DNA of 64,000 nucleotides from Nomia melanderi (lineage: Eukaryota; Arthropoda; Insecta; Hymenoptera; Halictidae): NCBI RefSeq assembly GCF_051020985.1, contig NW_027475145.1:1612001-1676000 (forward strand). Direction: 5' to 3'. How positions within the stretch are numbered: the first letter of the stretch is position 1; each line of letters opens with the position of its first letter. This document shows positions 50,061 through 60,912 of the stretch, in pieces. The notes under the pieces were generated by a model. The model was given only the letters and a program-made list of their open reading frames with translations, did no database searches and was not told where the DNA came from. The translations under genes were made by a program, and so were the position numbers.

Positions 50061-52637
50061 TATCACCCGAGATATCACCAGATATATATTGGATTTTTCC
50101 CTGACCCTGAGTGTCCGACCCCATGAGAGGGTGGTTTTCTCGACCCCTGGTGGTCCGAGGTCGTTCCCGCTGCACAGATTCATGCGCCAGTGCCTCCTGC
50201 AGACAATGCACTTTGATTTATTGCGCTATCTCTAATATCACCCGAGATATCACTAGATATATATTGGATTTTTCCCTGACCCTGAGTGTCCGACCCCATG
50301 AGACGGTGGTTTTCTCGACCCCTGGTGGTCCGTGGTCCTTCCCGTTGCACAGATTCATGCGCTAGGGCCTCCTGCAGACAATGCACTTTGATTTATTGCG
50401 CTATCTCTAATAGCACCCGAGATATCACCAGATATATATTGGATATTTCAGTGACCCTGAGTGTTCGACCCCATGAGACGGTGGTTTTCTCGGCACCTGG
50501 TGGTCCGAGGTCGTTCCCGCTGCACAGATTCATGCGCCAGTGCCTCCTGCAGACAATGCACTTTGGTTTATTGCGCTATCTCTAATTGCACCCGAGATAT
50601 CACCAGATATATATTCGATTTTTCCCTGACCCTGAGTGTCCGGCCCCATGAGACGGTAATTTTCTAGGCCCCTGGTGGTCCGAGGTAGTTCCTGCTGCAC
50701 AGATTCATGCGCTAGGGCCTCCTGCAGACAATGCACTTTGATTTATTGCGCTATCTCTAATAGCACCCGAGATATCTCCAGATATATATTGGATTTTCCC
50801 CTGACCCTGAGTGTCCGGCCCGATGAGACGGTGGTTTTCTCGGCCGCTAGTTGTCCGAGGTAATTCCCCCTGCACAGATTCAGGTGCCAGGGCCTCCTAT
50901 AGATAATTCACTTGGGTTTATTGCGCTATCTCTAATAGCACCCGAGATATCACAAGATATATATTGGATTTTTCCCTGACCGTGACAGTCCGGCCCCATG
51001 AGACGGTGATTTTCTCGGCCCTTGGTGGTCCGAGGTCGATCCCGCTGCACAGATTCATGCGCTAGGGCGTCCTGCAGACAATGCGCTTTGATTTATTGCG
51101 CTATCTCTAATAGCACCCGAGATATCACCAGATATATATTGGATTTTTCCCTGACCCTGAGTGAGCCGACCCCATGAGACGGTGGTTTTCTCGACCCCTG
51201 GTGGTCCGTGGTCCTTCCCGTTGCACAGATTCATGCGCTAGGGCCTCCTGCAGACAATGCACTTTGATTTATTGCGCTATCTCTAATAGCACCCGAGATA
51301 TCACCAGATACATATTGGATATTTCAGTGACCCTGAGTGTTCGACCCCATGAGACGGTGGTTTTCTCGGCACCTGGTGGTCCGAGGTCGTTCCCGCTGCA
51401 CAGATTCATGCGCCAGGGCCTACTGCAGACAATGCACTTTGACTTATTGCGGAATCTGTAATAGCACCCGAGATATCACCAGATATATATTGGATTTTTC
51501 CCTGACCCTGAGTGTCCGACCCCATGTGACGGTGGTTTTCTCATCCCCTGGTGGTCCGAGGTCGTTCCCGCTGCACAGATTCATGCGCCAGTGCCTCCTG
51601 CAGACAATGCACTTTGATTTATTGCGCTATCTCTAATATCACCCGAGATATCACCAGATATATATTGGATTTTTCCCTGACCCTGAGTGTCCGACCCCAT
51701 GAGACGGTGATTTCCTCGACCCCTGGTGGTCCGAGGTCGTTCCCGCTGCACAGATTCATGCGCCAGTGCCTCCTGCAGACAATGCACTTTGATTTATTGC
51801 GCTATCTCTAATATCACCCGAGATATCACCAGATATATATTGGATTTTTCCCTGACCCTGAGTGTCCGACCCCATGAGACGGTTGTTTTCTCGACCCCTG
51901 GTGGTCTGTGGTCCTTCCCGTTGCACAGATTCATGCGCTAGGGCCTCCTGCCGACAATGCACTTTGATTTATTGCGCTATCTCTAATAGCACCCGAGATA
52001 TCACCAGATATATATTGGATTTTTCCTTGACCCTGAAAGTCCGGCCCCATGTGTCGATGGTTTCTCGGTCCCTCGTGGTCCGAGGTCGTTCCCGCTGCAC
52101 AGATTCATGCGCCAGGGCCTCCCACAGACAATGCACTTTAATTTATTGCGCTATCTGTAATAGCACCCGAGATATCACCAGATATATATTGGATTTTTCC
52201 CTGACCCTGACAGTCCGGCCCCATCAGACGGTGATTTTCTCGGCCCCTGGTGGTCCGAGGTCGTTCCGGCTGCACAGATTCATGCGCCAGTGCCTCCTGC
52301 AGACAATGCACTTTGATTTATTGCGCTATCTCTAATAGCATCCGAGATATCTCCAGATTTATATTGGATTTTTCCCTGACCCTGAGTGTCCGACCCCATG
52401 AGACGGTGATTTGCTCGACCCCTGGTGGTCCGAGGTCGTTCCCGCTGCACAGATTCATGCGCCAGTGCCTCCTGCAGACAATGCACTTTGATTTATTGCG
52501 CTATCTCTAATATCACCCGAGATATCACCAGATATATATTGGATTTTTCCCTGACCCTGAGTGTCCGACCCCATGAGACGGTGGTTTTCTCGACCCCTGG
52601 TGGTCTGTGGTCCTTCCCGTTGCACAGATTCATGCGC
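50003..52637. repeat. 15-monomer higher-order repeat, copy 2
   Basis: Repeats copy 1 with few changes: CTGCTGCACAG for CTGCTCCACAG near 50,693/48,068, TTTCCTCGACC for TTTTCTCGACC near 51,711, TTTGCTCGACC near 52,411, and GGCCTCCCAC for GGCCTTCCAC near 52,118. The low divergence compared with the 11-mer makes this one of the youngest duplications in the window. It ends where GCGCTAGGG replaces GCGCCAGTG. Confidence 0.85.
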
Positions 52638-55600
52638 TAGGGCCTCCTGCAGACAATGCACTTTGATTTATTGCGCTATCTCTAATAGCACCCGAGGTAT
52701 CACCAGATATATATTGGATATTTCAGTGACCCTGAGTGTTCGACCCCATGAGACGGTGGTTTTCTCGGCACCTGGTGGTCCGAGGTCGTTCCCGCTGCAC
52801 AGATTCATGCGCCAGGGCCTCCTGCAGACAATGCACTTTGACTTATTGCGGAATCTGTAATAGCACCCGAGATATCACCAGATATATATTGGATTTTTCC
52901 CTGACCCTGAGTGACCGACCCCATGAGACGGTGGTTTTCTCGGCCCCTGGTGGTCCGAGGTCGTTCCCGCTGCACAGATTCATGCGCCAGGGCCTCCTGC
53001 AGACAATGCACTTTGGTTTATTGCGCTATCTCTAATTGCACCCGAGATATCACCAGATATATATTCGATTTTTCCCTGACCCTGAGTGTCCGGCCCCATG
53101 AGACGGTAATTTTCTAGGCCCCTGGTGGTCCGAGGTAGTTCCTGCTGCACAGATTCATGCGCTAGGGCCTCCTGCAGACAATGCACTTTGATTTATTGCG
53201 CTATCTCTAATAGCACCCGAGATATCTCCAGATATATATTGGATTTTCCCCTGACCCTGAGTGTCCGGCCCGATGAGACGGTGGTTTTCTCGGCCGCTAG
53301 TTGTCCGAGGTAATTCCCCCTGCACAGATTCAGGTGCCAGGGCCTCCTATAGATAATTCACTTGGGTTTATTGCGCTATCTCTAATAGCACCCGAGATAT
53401 CACCAGATATATATTGGATTTTTCCCTGACCGTGACAGTCCGGCCCCATGAGACGGTGATTTTCTCGGCCCTTGGTGGTCCGAGGTCGATCCCGCTGCAC
53501 AGATTCATGCGCTAGGGCGTCCTGCAGACAATGCGCTTTGATTTATTGCGCTATCTCTAATAGCACCCGAGATATCACCAGATATATACTCGATTTTTCC
53601 CTGACCCTGACAGTCCGGCCCCATGAGACGGTGTTTTTCTCGGCCCCTGGTTTTCCGAGGTCGTTCCCGCTGCACAGGTTCATGCGCTAGAGCCTCCTGC
53701 AGACAATGCACTTTGATTTATTGCGCTATCTCTAATAGCACCCGAGATATCACCAGATATATATTGGATATTTCAGTGACCCTGAGTGTCCGACCCCATG
53801 AGACGGTGGTTTTCTCGGCACCTGGTGGTCCGAGGTCGTTCCCGGTGCACAGATTCATGCGCCAAGGCTTCCTGCAGACAATTCACTTTGGTTTATTGCG
53901 CTATCTGTAATAGCACCCGAGATATCACCAGATATATATTGGATTTTTCCCTGACCCTGACAGTCCGGCCCCATGTGTCGGTGGTTTTCTCGGCCCCTGG
54001 AGTTCCGAGGTCGTTCCCACTGCACAGATTCATGCGCTAGGGCCTCCTGCAGACAATGCACTTTGATTTATTGCGCTATCTCTAATAGCACCCGAGATAT
54101 CAAATGATATATATTGGATTTTTCCCTGACCCTGAGTGTCCGGCCCCATGAGACGGTGGTTTTCTCGGCCCCTGGTGGTCCGAGGTCGTTCCCGCTGCAC
54201 AGATTCATGCGCCAGTGCCTCCTGCAGACAATGCACTTTGATTTATTGCGCTATCTCTAATATCACCCGAGATATCACCAGATATATATTGGATTTTTCC
54301 CTGACCCTGAGTGAGCCGACCCCATGAGACGGTGGTTTTCTCGACCCCTGGTGGTCCGTGGTCCTTCCCGTTGCACAGATTCATGCGCTAGGGCCTCCTG
54401 CAGACAATGCACTTTGATTTATTGCGCTATCTCTAATATCACCCGAGATATCACCAGATATATATTGGATTTTTCCCTGACCCTGAGTGTCCGACCCCAT
54501 GAGACGGTGATTTTCTCGACCCCTGGTGGTCCGAGGTCGTTCCCGCTGCACAGATTCATGCGCCAGTGCCTCCTGCAGACAATGCACTTTGATTTATTGC
54601 GCTATCTCTAATATCACCCGAGATATCACCAGATATATATTGGATTTTTCCCTGATCCTGAGTGTCCGACCCCATGAGACGGTGGTTTTCTCGACCCCTG
54701 GTGGTCTGTGGTCCTTCCCGTTGCACAGATTCATGCGCTAGGGCCTCCTGCCGACAATGCACTTTGATTTATTGCGCTATCTCTAATAGCACCCGAGATA
54801 TCACCAGATATATATTGGATTTTTCCTTGACCCTGACAGTCCGGCCCCATCAGACGGTGATTTTCTCGGCCCCTGGTGGTCCGAGGTCGTTCCCGCTGCA
54901 CAGATTCATGCGCCAGTGCCTCCTGCAGACAATGCACTTTGATTTATTGCGCTATCTCTAATAGCACCCGAGATATCTCCAGATTTATATTGGATTTTTC
55001 CCTGACCCTGAGTGTCCGACCCCATGAGACGGTGATTTTCTCGACCCCTGGTGGTCCGAGGTCGTTCCCGCTGCACAGATTCATGCGCCAGTGCCTCCTG
55101 CAGGCAATGCACTTTGATTTATTGCGCTATCTCTAATATCACCCGAGATATCACCAGATATATATTGGATTTTTCCCTGACCCTGAGTGTCCGACCCCAT
55201 GAGACGGTGGTTTTCTCGACCCCTGGTGGTCTGTGGTCCTTCCCGTTGCACAGATTCATGCGCTAGGGCCTCCTGCAGACAATGCACTTTGATTTATTGC
55301 GCTATCTCTAATAGCACCCGAGATATCACCAGATATATATTGTATTTTTCCCTGACCCTGAGTGACCGGCCCCATGTTTCGGTGGTTTTCTCGACCCCTG
55401 GTGGTCCGAGATCTATCCCGCTGAACAAATTCATGCGTCTGGGATCCTGCAGACAATTCACTTTGGTTTATTGCGCTATCTCTAATAGCACCCGAGATAT
55501 CACCAGATATATATTGGATTTTTCCCTGACCCTGAATGTCCGGCCCAGTGAGACGGTAGTTTCCTCGGCCCCTGGTGGTCCGAGGTCGTTCCCGCTGCAC

Positions 55601-57412
55601 AGATTCATGCGCCAGGGCATCCTACAGACAATGCACTTTGATTTATTGCGCTATCTGTAACAGCACCCGAGATATCACCAGATATATATTGGATTTTTTC
55701 CTGACCCTGAGTGACCGACCGAATGGGACGGTGGTTTTCTCAGCCCCTGGTGGTCCGGGGTCGTTCCCGCTGCACAGATTCATGCGCTAGGGCCTCCTGG
55801 AGACAATGCACTTTGATTTATTGCGCTATCTCTAATAGTACCCGAGATATCACCAGATATATATATTGGATTTTTCCCTGACCCTGACAGACCGGTCCCA
55901 TGAGACGGTAATTTTCTCGGCCCCTGGTGGTCCGAGGTAGTTCCTGCTGCACAGATTCATTCGCCAGTGCCTCCTACAGACAATGCACTTTGATTTTTTG
56001 CGCTATCTCTAATAGCACTCGAGATATCACCAGATATATATTGGATTTTTCAGTGACCCTGACAGTCCGGCCCCATGGGTCGATGGTTTTCTCGGTCCCC
56101 CGTGGTCCGAGGTCGATCCCGCAGAACAGATTCATGCGCCAAGGCTTCCTGCAGACAATTCACTTTGGTTTATTGCGCTATCTCTAATATCACCCGAGAT
56201 GTCACCAGATATATATTGGATTTTTCCCTGACCCTGAGTGTCCGACCCCATGAGACGGTGGTTTTCTCGACCCCTGGTGGTCCGAGATCGTTCCCGCTGC
56301 ACAGATTCATGCGCCAGGGCCTCCTATAGATAATTCACTTTGGTTTATTTTGCTATCTCTAATAGCACCCGAGATATCACCAGATATATATTGGATTTTT
56401 CCCTGACCGTGACAGTCCGGCCCCATGAGACGGTGGTTTTCTCGACCCCTGGTGGTCCGAGGTCGTTCCCGCTGCACAGATTCATGCGCCAGGGCCTCCT
56501 ATAGATAATTCACTTTGGTTTATTGCGCTATCTCTAATAGCACCCGAGATATCACCAGATATATATTGGATTTTTCCATGTCCGTGACAGTCCGGCCCCA
56601 TGAGACGGTGATTTTCTCGGCCCCTGGTGGTCCGAGGTCGTTCCCGCTGCACAGATTCATGCGCCAGGGCCTCCTATAGATAATTCACTTTGGTTTATTG
56701 CGCTATCTGTAATAGCACCCGAGATATCACTAGATTTATATTGGATTTTTCCCTGAGCCTGAGTGTCCGACCCCATGAGACGGTGGTTTTCTCGACCCCT
56801 GGTGGTCCGAGATCGTTCCCGCTGCACAGATTCATGCGCCAGGGCCACCTGCAGACAATGCACTTTGATTTATTGCGCTATCTCTAATAGCACCCGAGAT
56901 ATCACCAGATATATATTGGATTTTTCCCTGACCCTCAGTGTCCGACCCCATGAGACGGTGGTTTTCTCGACCCCTGGTGGTCCGAGTTCGTTCCCGCTGC
57001 ACAGCTTCATGCGCCAGGGCCTCCTGCAGAAAATGCACTTTGATTTATTGCGCTATCTGTAATAGCACCCGAGATATCACAAGATTTATATTGGATTTTT
57101 CCCTGACCCTGACAGTCCGGCCCCATGAGACGGTGGTTTTCTCGGTCCCTGGTGGTCCGAGGTCGTTCCCGCTGCACAGATTCATGCGCCAGTGCCTCCT
57201 GTAGACAATGCACTTTGATTTATTTCGCTATCTCTAATAGCACCCGAGATATCACCAGATATATATTGGATTTTCCCCTGACCCTGACAGTCCGGCCCCA
57301 TGAGACGGTAGTTTTCTCGGCCCCTGGTGGTCCGAGGTCGATCCCGCTGCACAGATTCATGCGCCAGGGCCTCCTATAGATATATAACTTTGGTTTATTG
57401 CGCTATCTGTAA
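52638..57412. repeat. Right copy of the 30.9-37.6 kb segment
   Basis: 52.74-54.4 kb follows 31.03-32.7 kb at shift 21,705, including CTGGTTTTCCGAGG with CACAGGTTCATG and TATCAAATGATATATATTGG. 55.2-56.1 kb follows 33.8-34.8 kb, and 56.2-57.4 kb follows 36.4-37.6 kb. Two blocks of the left copy are absent: the monomers of 32.7-33.0 kb and the second 34-36 kb duplication. Small private changes include TTTATTTTGCTATC near 56,343 and CATGTCCGTGACAG near 56,578. Confidence 0.7.
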
Positions 57413-57587
57413 TAGCACCCGAGATTTCACCAGATATATGATGGATTTTTACATGACCTTGGGTGACGGATTCCTAATATCTGTAATTTTCTCGGCGCCT
57501 GGTTTTCCGAGGTCGTTCCTGCTGCACAGATTCATTCGCCAGTGCCTCCTACGGACAATGCACTTTGATTTATTGCGCTATCTCATA
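57413..57587. repeat. Class X monomer at the right end of the right super-copy
   Basis: Partner of 37,635 up to 57,519. It then switches to the TTCCTGCTGCAC and TTCATTCGCCAGTGCC tail typical of the copies at 871 and 21,181, and leaves through CTATCTCATA. Confidence 0.85.
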
Positions 57588-57762
57588 TAGCACCCGAGAT
57601 ATCACCAGATATATATTGGATTTTTCCCTGACCCTGACAGTCCGGCCCCATGAGACGGTGGTTTTCTCGGCCCCTGGTGGTCCGAGGTCATTCTCGCTGC
57701 ACAGATTCATGCGCCAGGGCCTCGTGCCGACAATGCACTTTGATTTATTGCGCTATCTGTAA

Positions 57763-57937
57763 TAGCACCCGAGATATCACCAGATATATGTTGGATTTTT
57801 ACATGACCTTGTGTGTTGGATTCCGAATATCTGTAATTTTCTCGGCCCCTGGTGGTCCGAGGTAGTTCTTGCTGCACAGATTCATTCGCCAGTGCCTCCT
57901 ACAGACAATGCATTTTGATTTATTGCGCTATCTCAAA
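57763..57937. repeat. Class X monomer with GTGTGTTGGATTCC
   Basis: Variant ATATGTTGGATTTTTAC and ACCTTGTGTGTTGGATTCC, shared only with 60,388 (shift 2,625 bp, 15 monomers). Enters after GGGCCTCGTGCCGAC, a private marker of the same pair. Confidence 0.85.
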
Positions 57938-60387
57938 TAGCACCCGAGATATCACCAGATATATATTGGATTTTTCCCTGACCCTGACAGTCCGGCCCCA
58001 GGAGACGGTGATTCTCTCGGCCCCTGGTGGTCCGAGGTCGATCCCGCTGCACAGATTCATGCGCCAGGGCCTCCTGCAGATAATTCAATTGGGTTTATTG
58101 CGCTATCTCTAATAGCACCCGAGATATGACCAGATATATATTGGATTTTTCCCTGACCCTGACAGTCCGGCCCCATGAGTCGGTGGTTTTCTCGGCCCCT
58201 GGTGGCCCGAGGTCGATCCCCCTCCGCAGATTCATGCGCGAGGGCCTCCTGCAAACGATGCACTTTGATTTATCGCGCTGTCTGTAATAGCACCCGAGAT
58301 ATCACCAGATATATATTGGATTTTTCCCTGACCATGACAGTCCGGCCCCATGTGTCGGTGGTTTTCTCGGCCCCTGGTGGCCCGAGGTCGATCCCCCTCC
58401 ACAGATTCATGCGCGAGGGCCTCCTGCAAACAATGCACTTTGATTTATCGCGCTGTCTGTAATAGCACCCGAGATATCACCAGATATATATTGGATTTTT
58501 CACTGACCCTGTGTGTCCGGCCCCATGAGTCGGTGGTTTTCTCGGCTCCTTGTGGTCCGATGTCGTTCCCGCTGCACAGATACATGCGCCAGGGCTTCCT
58601 GCAGACAATGCACTTTGATTTATCGCGCTATCTGTAAGAGCAACCGAGATATAACCAGATATAAAGTGGATTTTTCCCTGACCCTGGGTGTCCGGCCCCT
58701 TGTGACGACGGTTTTCTCAGCCTCTGGTGGCCGGAGGTCGATCCCCCTCCACAGATTCATGCGCGAGGGCCTCCTGCAGACAATGCACTTTGATTTATCG
58801 CGCTGTCTGTAATAGCACCCGAGATATCACCAGATATATATTGGATTTTTCACTGACCCTGTGTGTCCGGCCCCATGAGTCGGTGGTTTTCTCGGCTCCT
58901 TGTGGTCCGATGTCGTTCCTTCTGCACAGATTCATGCGCCAGGGCCTCCTGCAGGCAAGGCACTTTGGTTTATCGCGCTGTCTGTAATAGCACCCGAGAT
59001 ATCACCAGATATATATTGGATTTTTCCCTGACACTGAGTGTCCGGCCCCATGTGTCGGTGGTTTTCTCGGCTCCTTGTGGTCCGAGGTCGTTCCTGCTGC
59101 ACAGATTCATGCGCCAGGGCCTCCCACAGACAATGCACTATGATTTATCTCGCTATCTCTAATAGCACCCGAGATATTATCAGATACATCCTGGATTTTT
59201 GCAGGACCTTTAGTGTCCGGAACCATGAGTCGGTGGTTTTCTCGGCCCCTGGTGGTCCGAGGTCGATCCCGCAGAACAGATTCATGCGCCAGGGCCTCCT
59301 GCAGACAATGCACTATGATTTATCTCGCTATCTCTAATAGCACCCGAGATATCATCAGATACATCCTGGATTTTTGCAGGACCCTGGGTGTCCGGACCCA
59401 TGTGTCGGTGGTTTTCTCGGCCCCTGGATGTCCGAGGTCGTTCCCGCTGCACAGATTCATGCGCCAGTGCCTCCTGCAGACAATGCACTTTGATTTATTT
59501 CGCTATCTCTAATAGCAACCGAGATATCACCAGATGTATATTGGATTTTTCCTTGGCTCTGTCAGTCCGGCCCCATGGATCGATGGGTTTCTCGGTCCCT
59601 CGTGGTCCGAGGTCGATCCCGCTGCACAGATTCATGCGCCAGGGCCTCTTGAAGACAATGCACTTTGATTTATTGCGCTATCTCTAATAGCACCCGAGAT
59701 ATCACCAGATATATATTGGATTTTTCCCTGACCCTGACAGTCCGGCCCCATGTGACGGTGATTTTCTCGGCCCCTGGTGGTCCGAGGTCGTTCCCGCTGC
59801 ACAGATTCATGCGCCAGTGCCTCCTGCAGACAATGCACTTTGATTTATTGCGCTATCTCTAATATCACCCGAGATATCACTAGATTTATATTGGATTTTT
59901 CCCTGAGCCTGAGTGTCCGACCCCATGAGACGGTGGTTTTCTCGACCCCTGGTGGTCCGAGATCGTTCCCGCTGCACAGATTCATGCGCCAGGGCCACCT
60001 GCAGACAATGCACTTTGATTTATTGCGCTATCTCTAATAGCACCCGAGATATCACCAGATATATATTGGATTTTTCCCTGACCCTGACAGTCCGGCCCCA
60101 TGGGACGGTGATTTCCTCGGCCCCTGGTGTTCCGAGGTCGTTCCCGCTGCACAGATTCATGCACTAGGGCCTCCTGCAGACAATGCACTTTGATTTATTG
60201 CGCTATCTCTAATAGCACCCGAGATATCACCAGATATATATTGGATTTTTCCCTGACCCTGACAGTCCGACCCCATGAGACGGTGGTTTTCTCGGCCCCT
60301 GGTGGTCCGAGGTCGTTCTCGCTGCACAGATTCATGCGCCAGGGCCTCGTACCGACAATGCACTTTGATTTATTGCGCTATCTGTAA

Positions 60388-60562
60388 TAGCACCCGAGAT
60401 ATCACCAGATATATGTTGGATTTTTACATGACCTTGTGTGTTGGATTCCGAATATCTGTAATTTTCTCGGCCCCTGGTGGTCCGAGGTAGTTCTTGCTGC
60501 ACAGATTCATTCGCCAGTGCCTCCTACAGACAATGCACTTTGATTTATTGCGCTATCTCTAA
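60388..60562. repeat. Class X monomer, partner of 57,763
   Basis: Carries the same GTGTGTTGGATTCC variant, preceded by GGGCCTCGTACCGAC. About 60,260-60,560 corresponds to 57,635-57,935, so the 15-monomer spacing also occurs near the array edge. Confidence 0.85.
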
Positions 60563-60737
60563 TTGCACCCGAGATATCACCAGATATATATTGGATTTTT
60601 CCCTGACCCTGAGTATCCGGCCGCATGAGTCGGTGGTTTTCTCGGCCTCTGGTGGTCCGAGGTCGATCCCGCTGCACAGACTCATGCGCCAGGGCCTCCT
60701 GCAGACAATGCACTTTGATTTATCGCGCTATCTCTAA

Positions 60738-60912
60738 TAGCACCGGAGATATCTCCAGATATATGTTGAATTTTTACATGACCTTGGGTGACAAATACCG
60801 AAAATCTGTAATTTTCTCTGCCCCTGGTGGTCCCAGGACGTTCCCGCTGCACATATTCGTGCGCAAGGGCCTCCTGCAGACAATGCACTTGGATTTATCG
60901 CGCTATCTCTAA
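60738..60912. repeat. Class X monomer, last complete unit of the array
   Basis: Very divergent: GCACCGGAGATATCTCC, ATATGTTGAATTTTTAC, GGTGACAAATACCG, AAAATCTGTAATTTTC, GTCCCAGGACG, ATATTCGTGCGCAAGGG. Both arms of the near-palindrome and the right arm of the G+C-rich dyad (CCCAG) are damaged. Confidence 0.85.

Larger units (their letters stand above)
38059..57519. repeat. Super-duplication, right copy (about 19.5 kb)
   Basis: Collinear partner of 20,730-37,741. It starts with the same GCTACCTGTAAGAGCACCCG monomer at 38,149 (20,820 in the left copy). It ends in the X monomer with CTGGTTTTCCGAGG; identity stops at 57,519, where the next base is T against C at 37,742. It is shorter than the left copy across 38-41.5 kb and longer across 43.7-52.7 kb, where 14- and 15-monomer tandem duplications were added. 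Confidence 0.75.
57588..60912. repeat. Degenerate edge zone of the satellite array
   Basis: Nineteen monomers with more private changes than the interior: TTTATCGCGCTGTCTG; GCGCGAGGGCC with CCCTCCACAG or CCCTCCGCAG; CTTGTGGTCCGATG; TATAACCAGATATAAAGTGG near 58,650; TTATCAGATACATCCTGG with TTTTTGCAGGACC near 59,180 and 59,355; CTTGGCTCTGTCAG near 59,553. Still, 59.87-60.03 kb matches 56.72-56.88 (shift 3,150) and 60.26-60.56 matches 57.64-57.94, so the edge has been invaded by interior-type blocks. Confidence 0.75.

Noticed and set aside
1..60912. Hundreds of 60-100 codon open frames on both strands with similar protein sequences
   Set aside because: They recur at monomer period, begin at the same conserved CCATG or CATTG positions and stop at the same border stops. 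Similarity between them reflects DNA repetition. Changes between copies show no bias to third codon positions that I could see.
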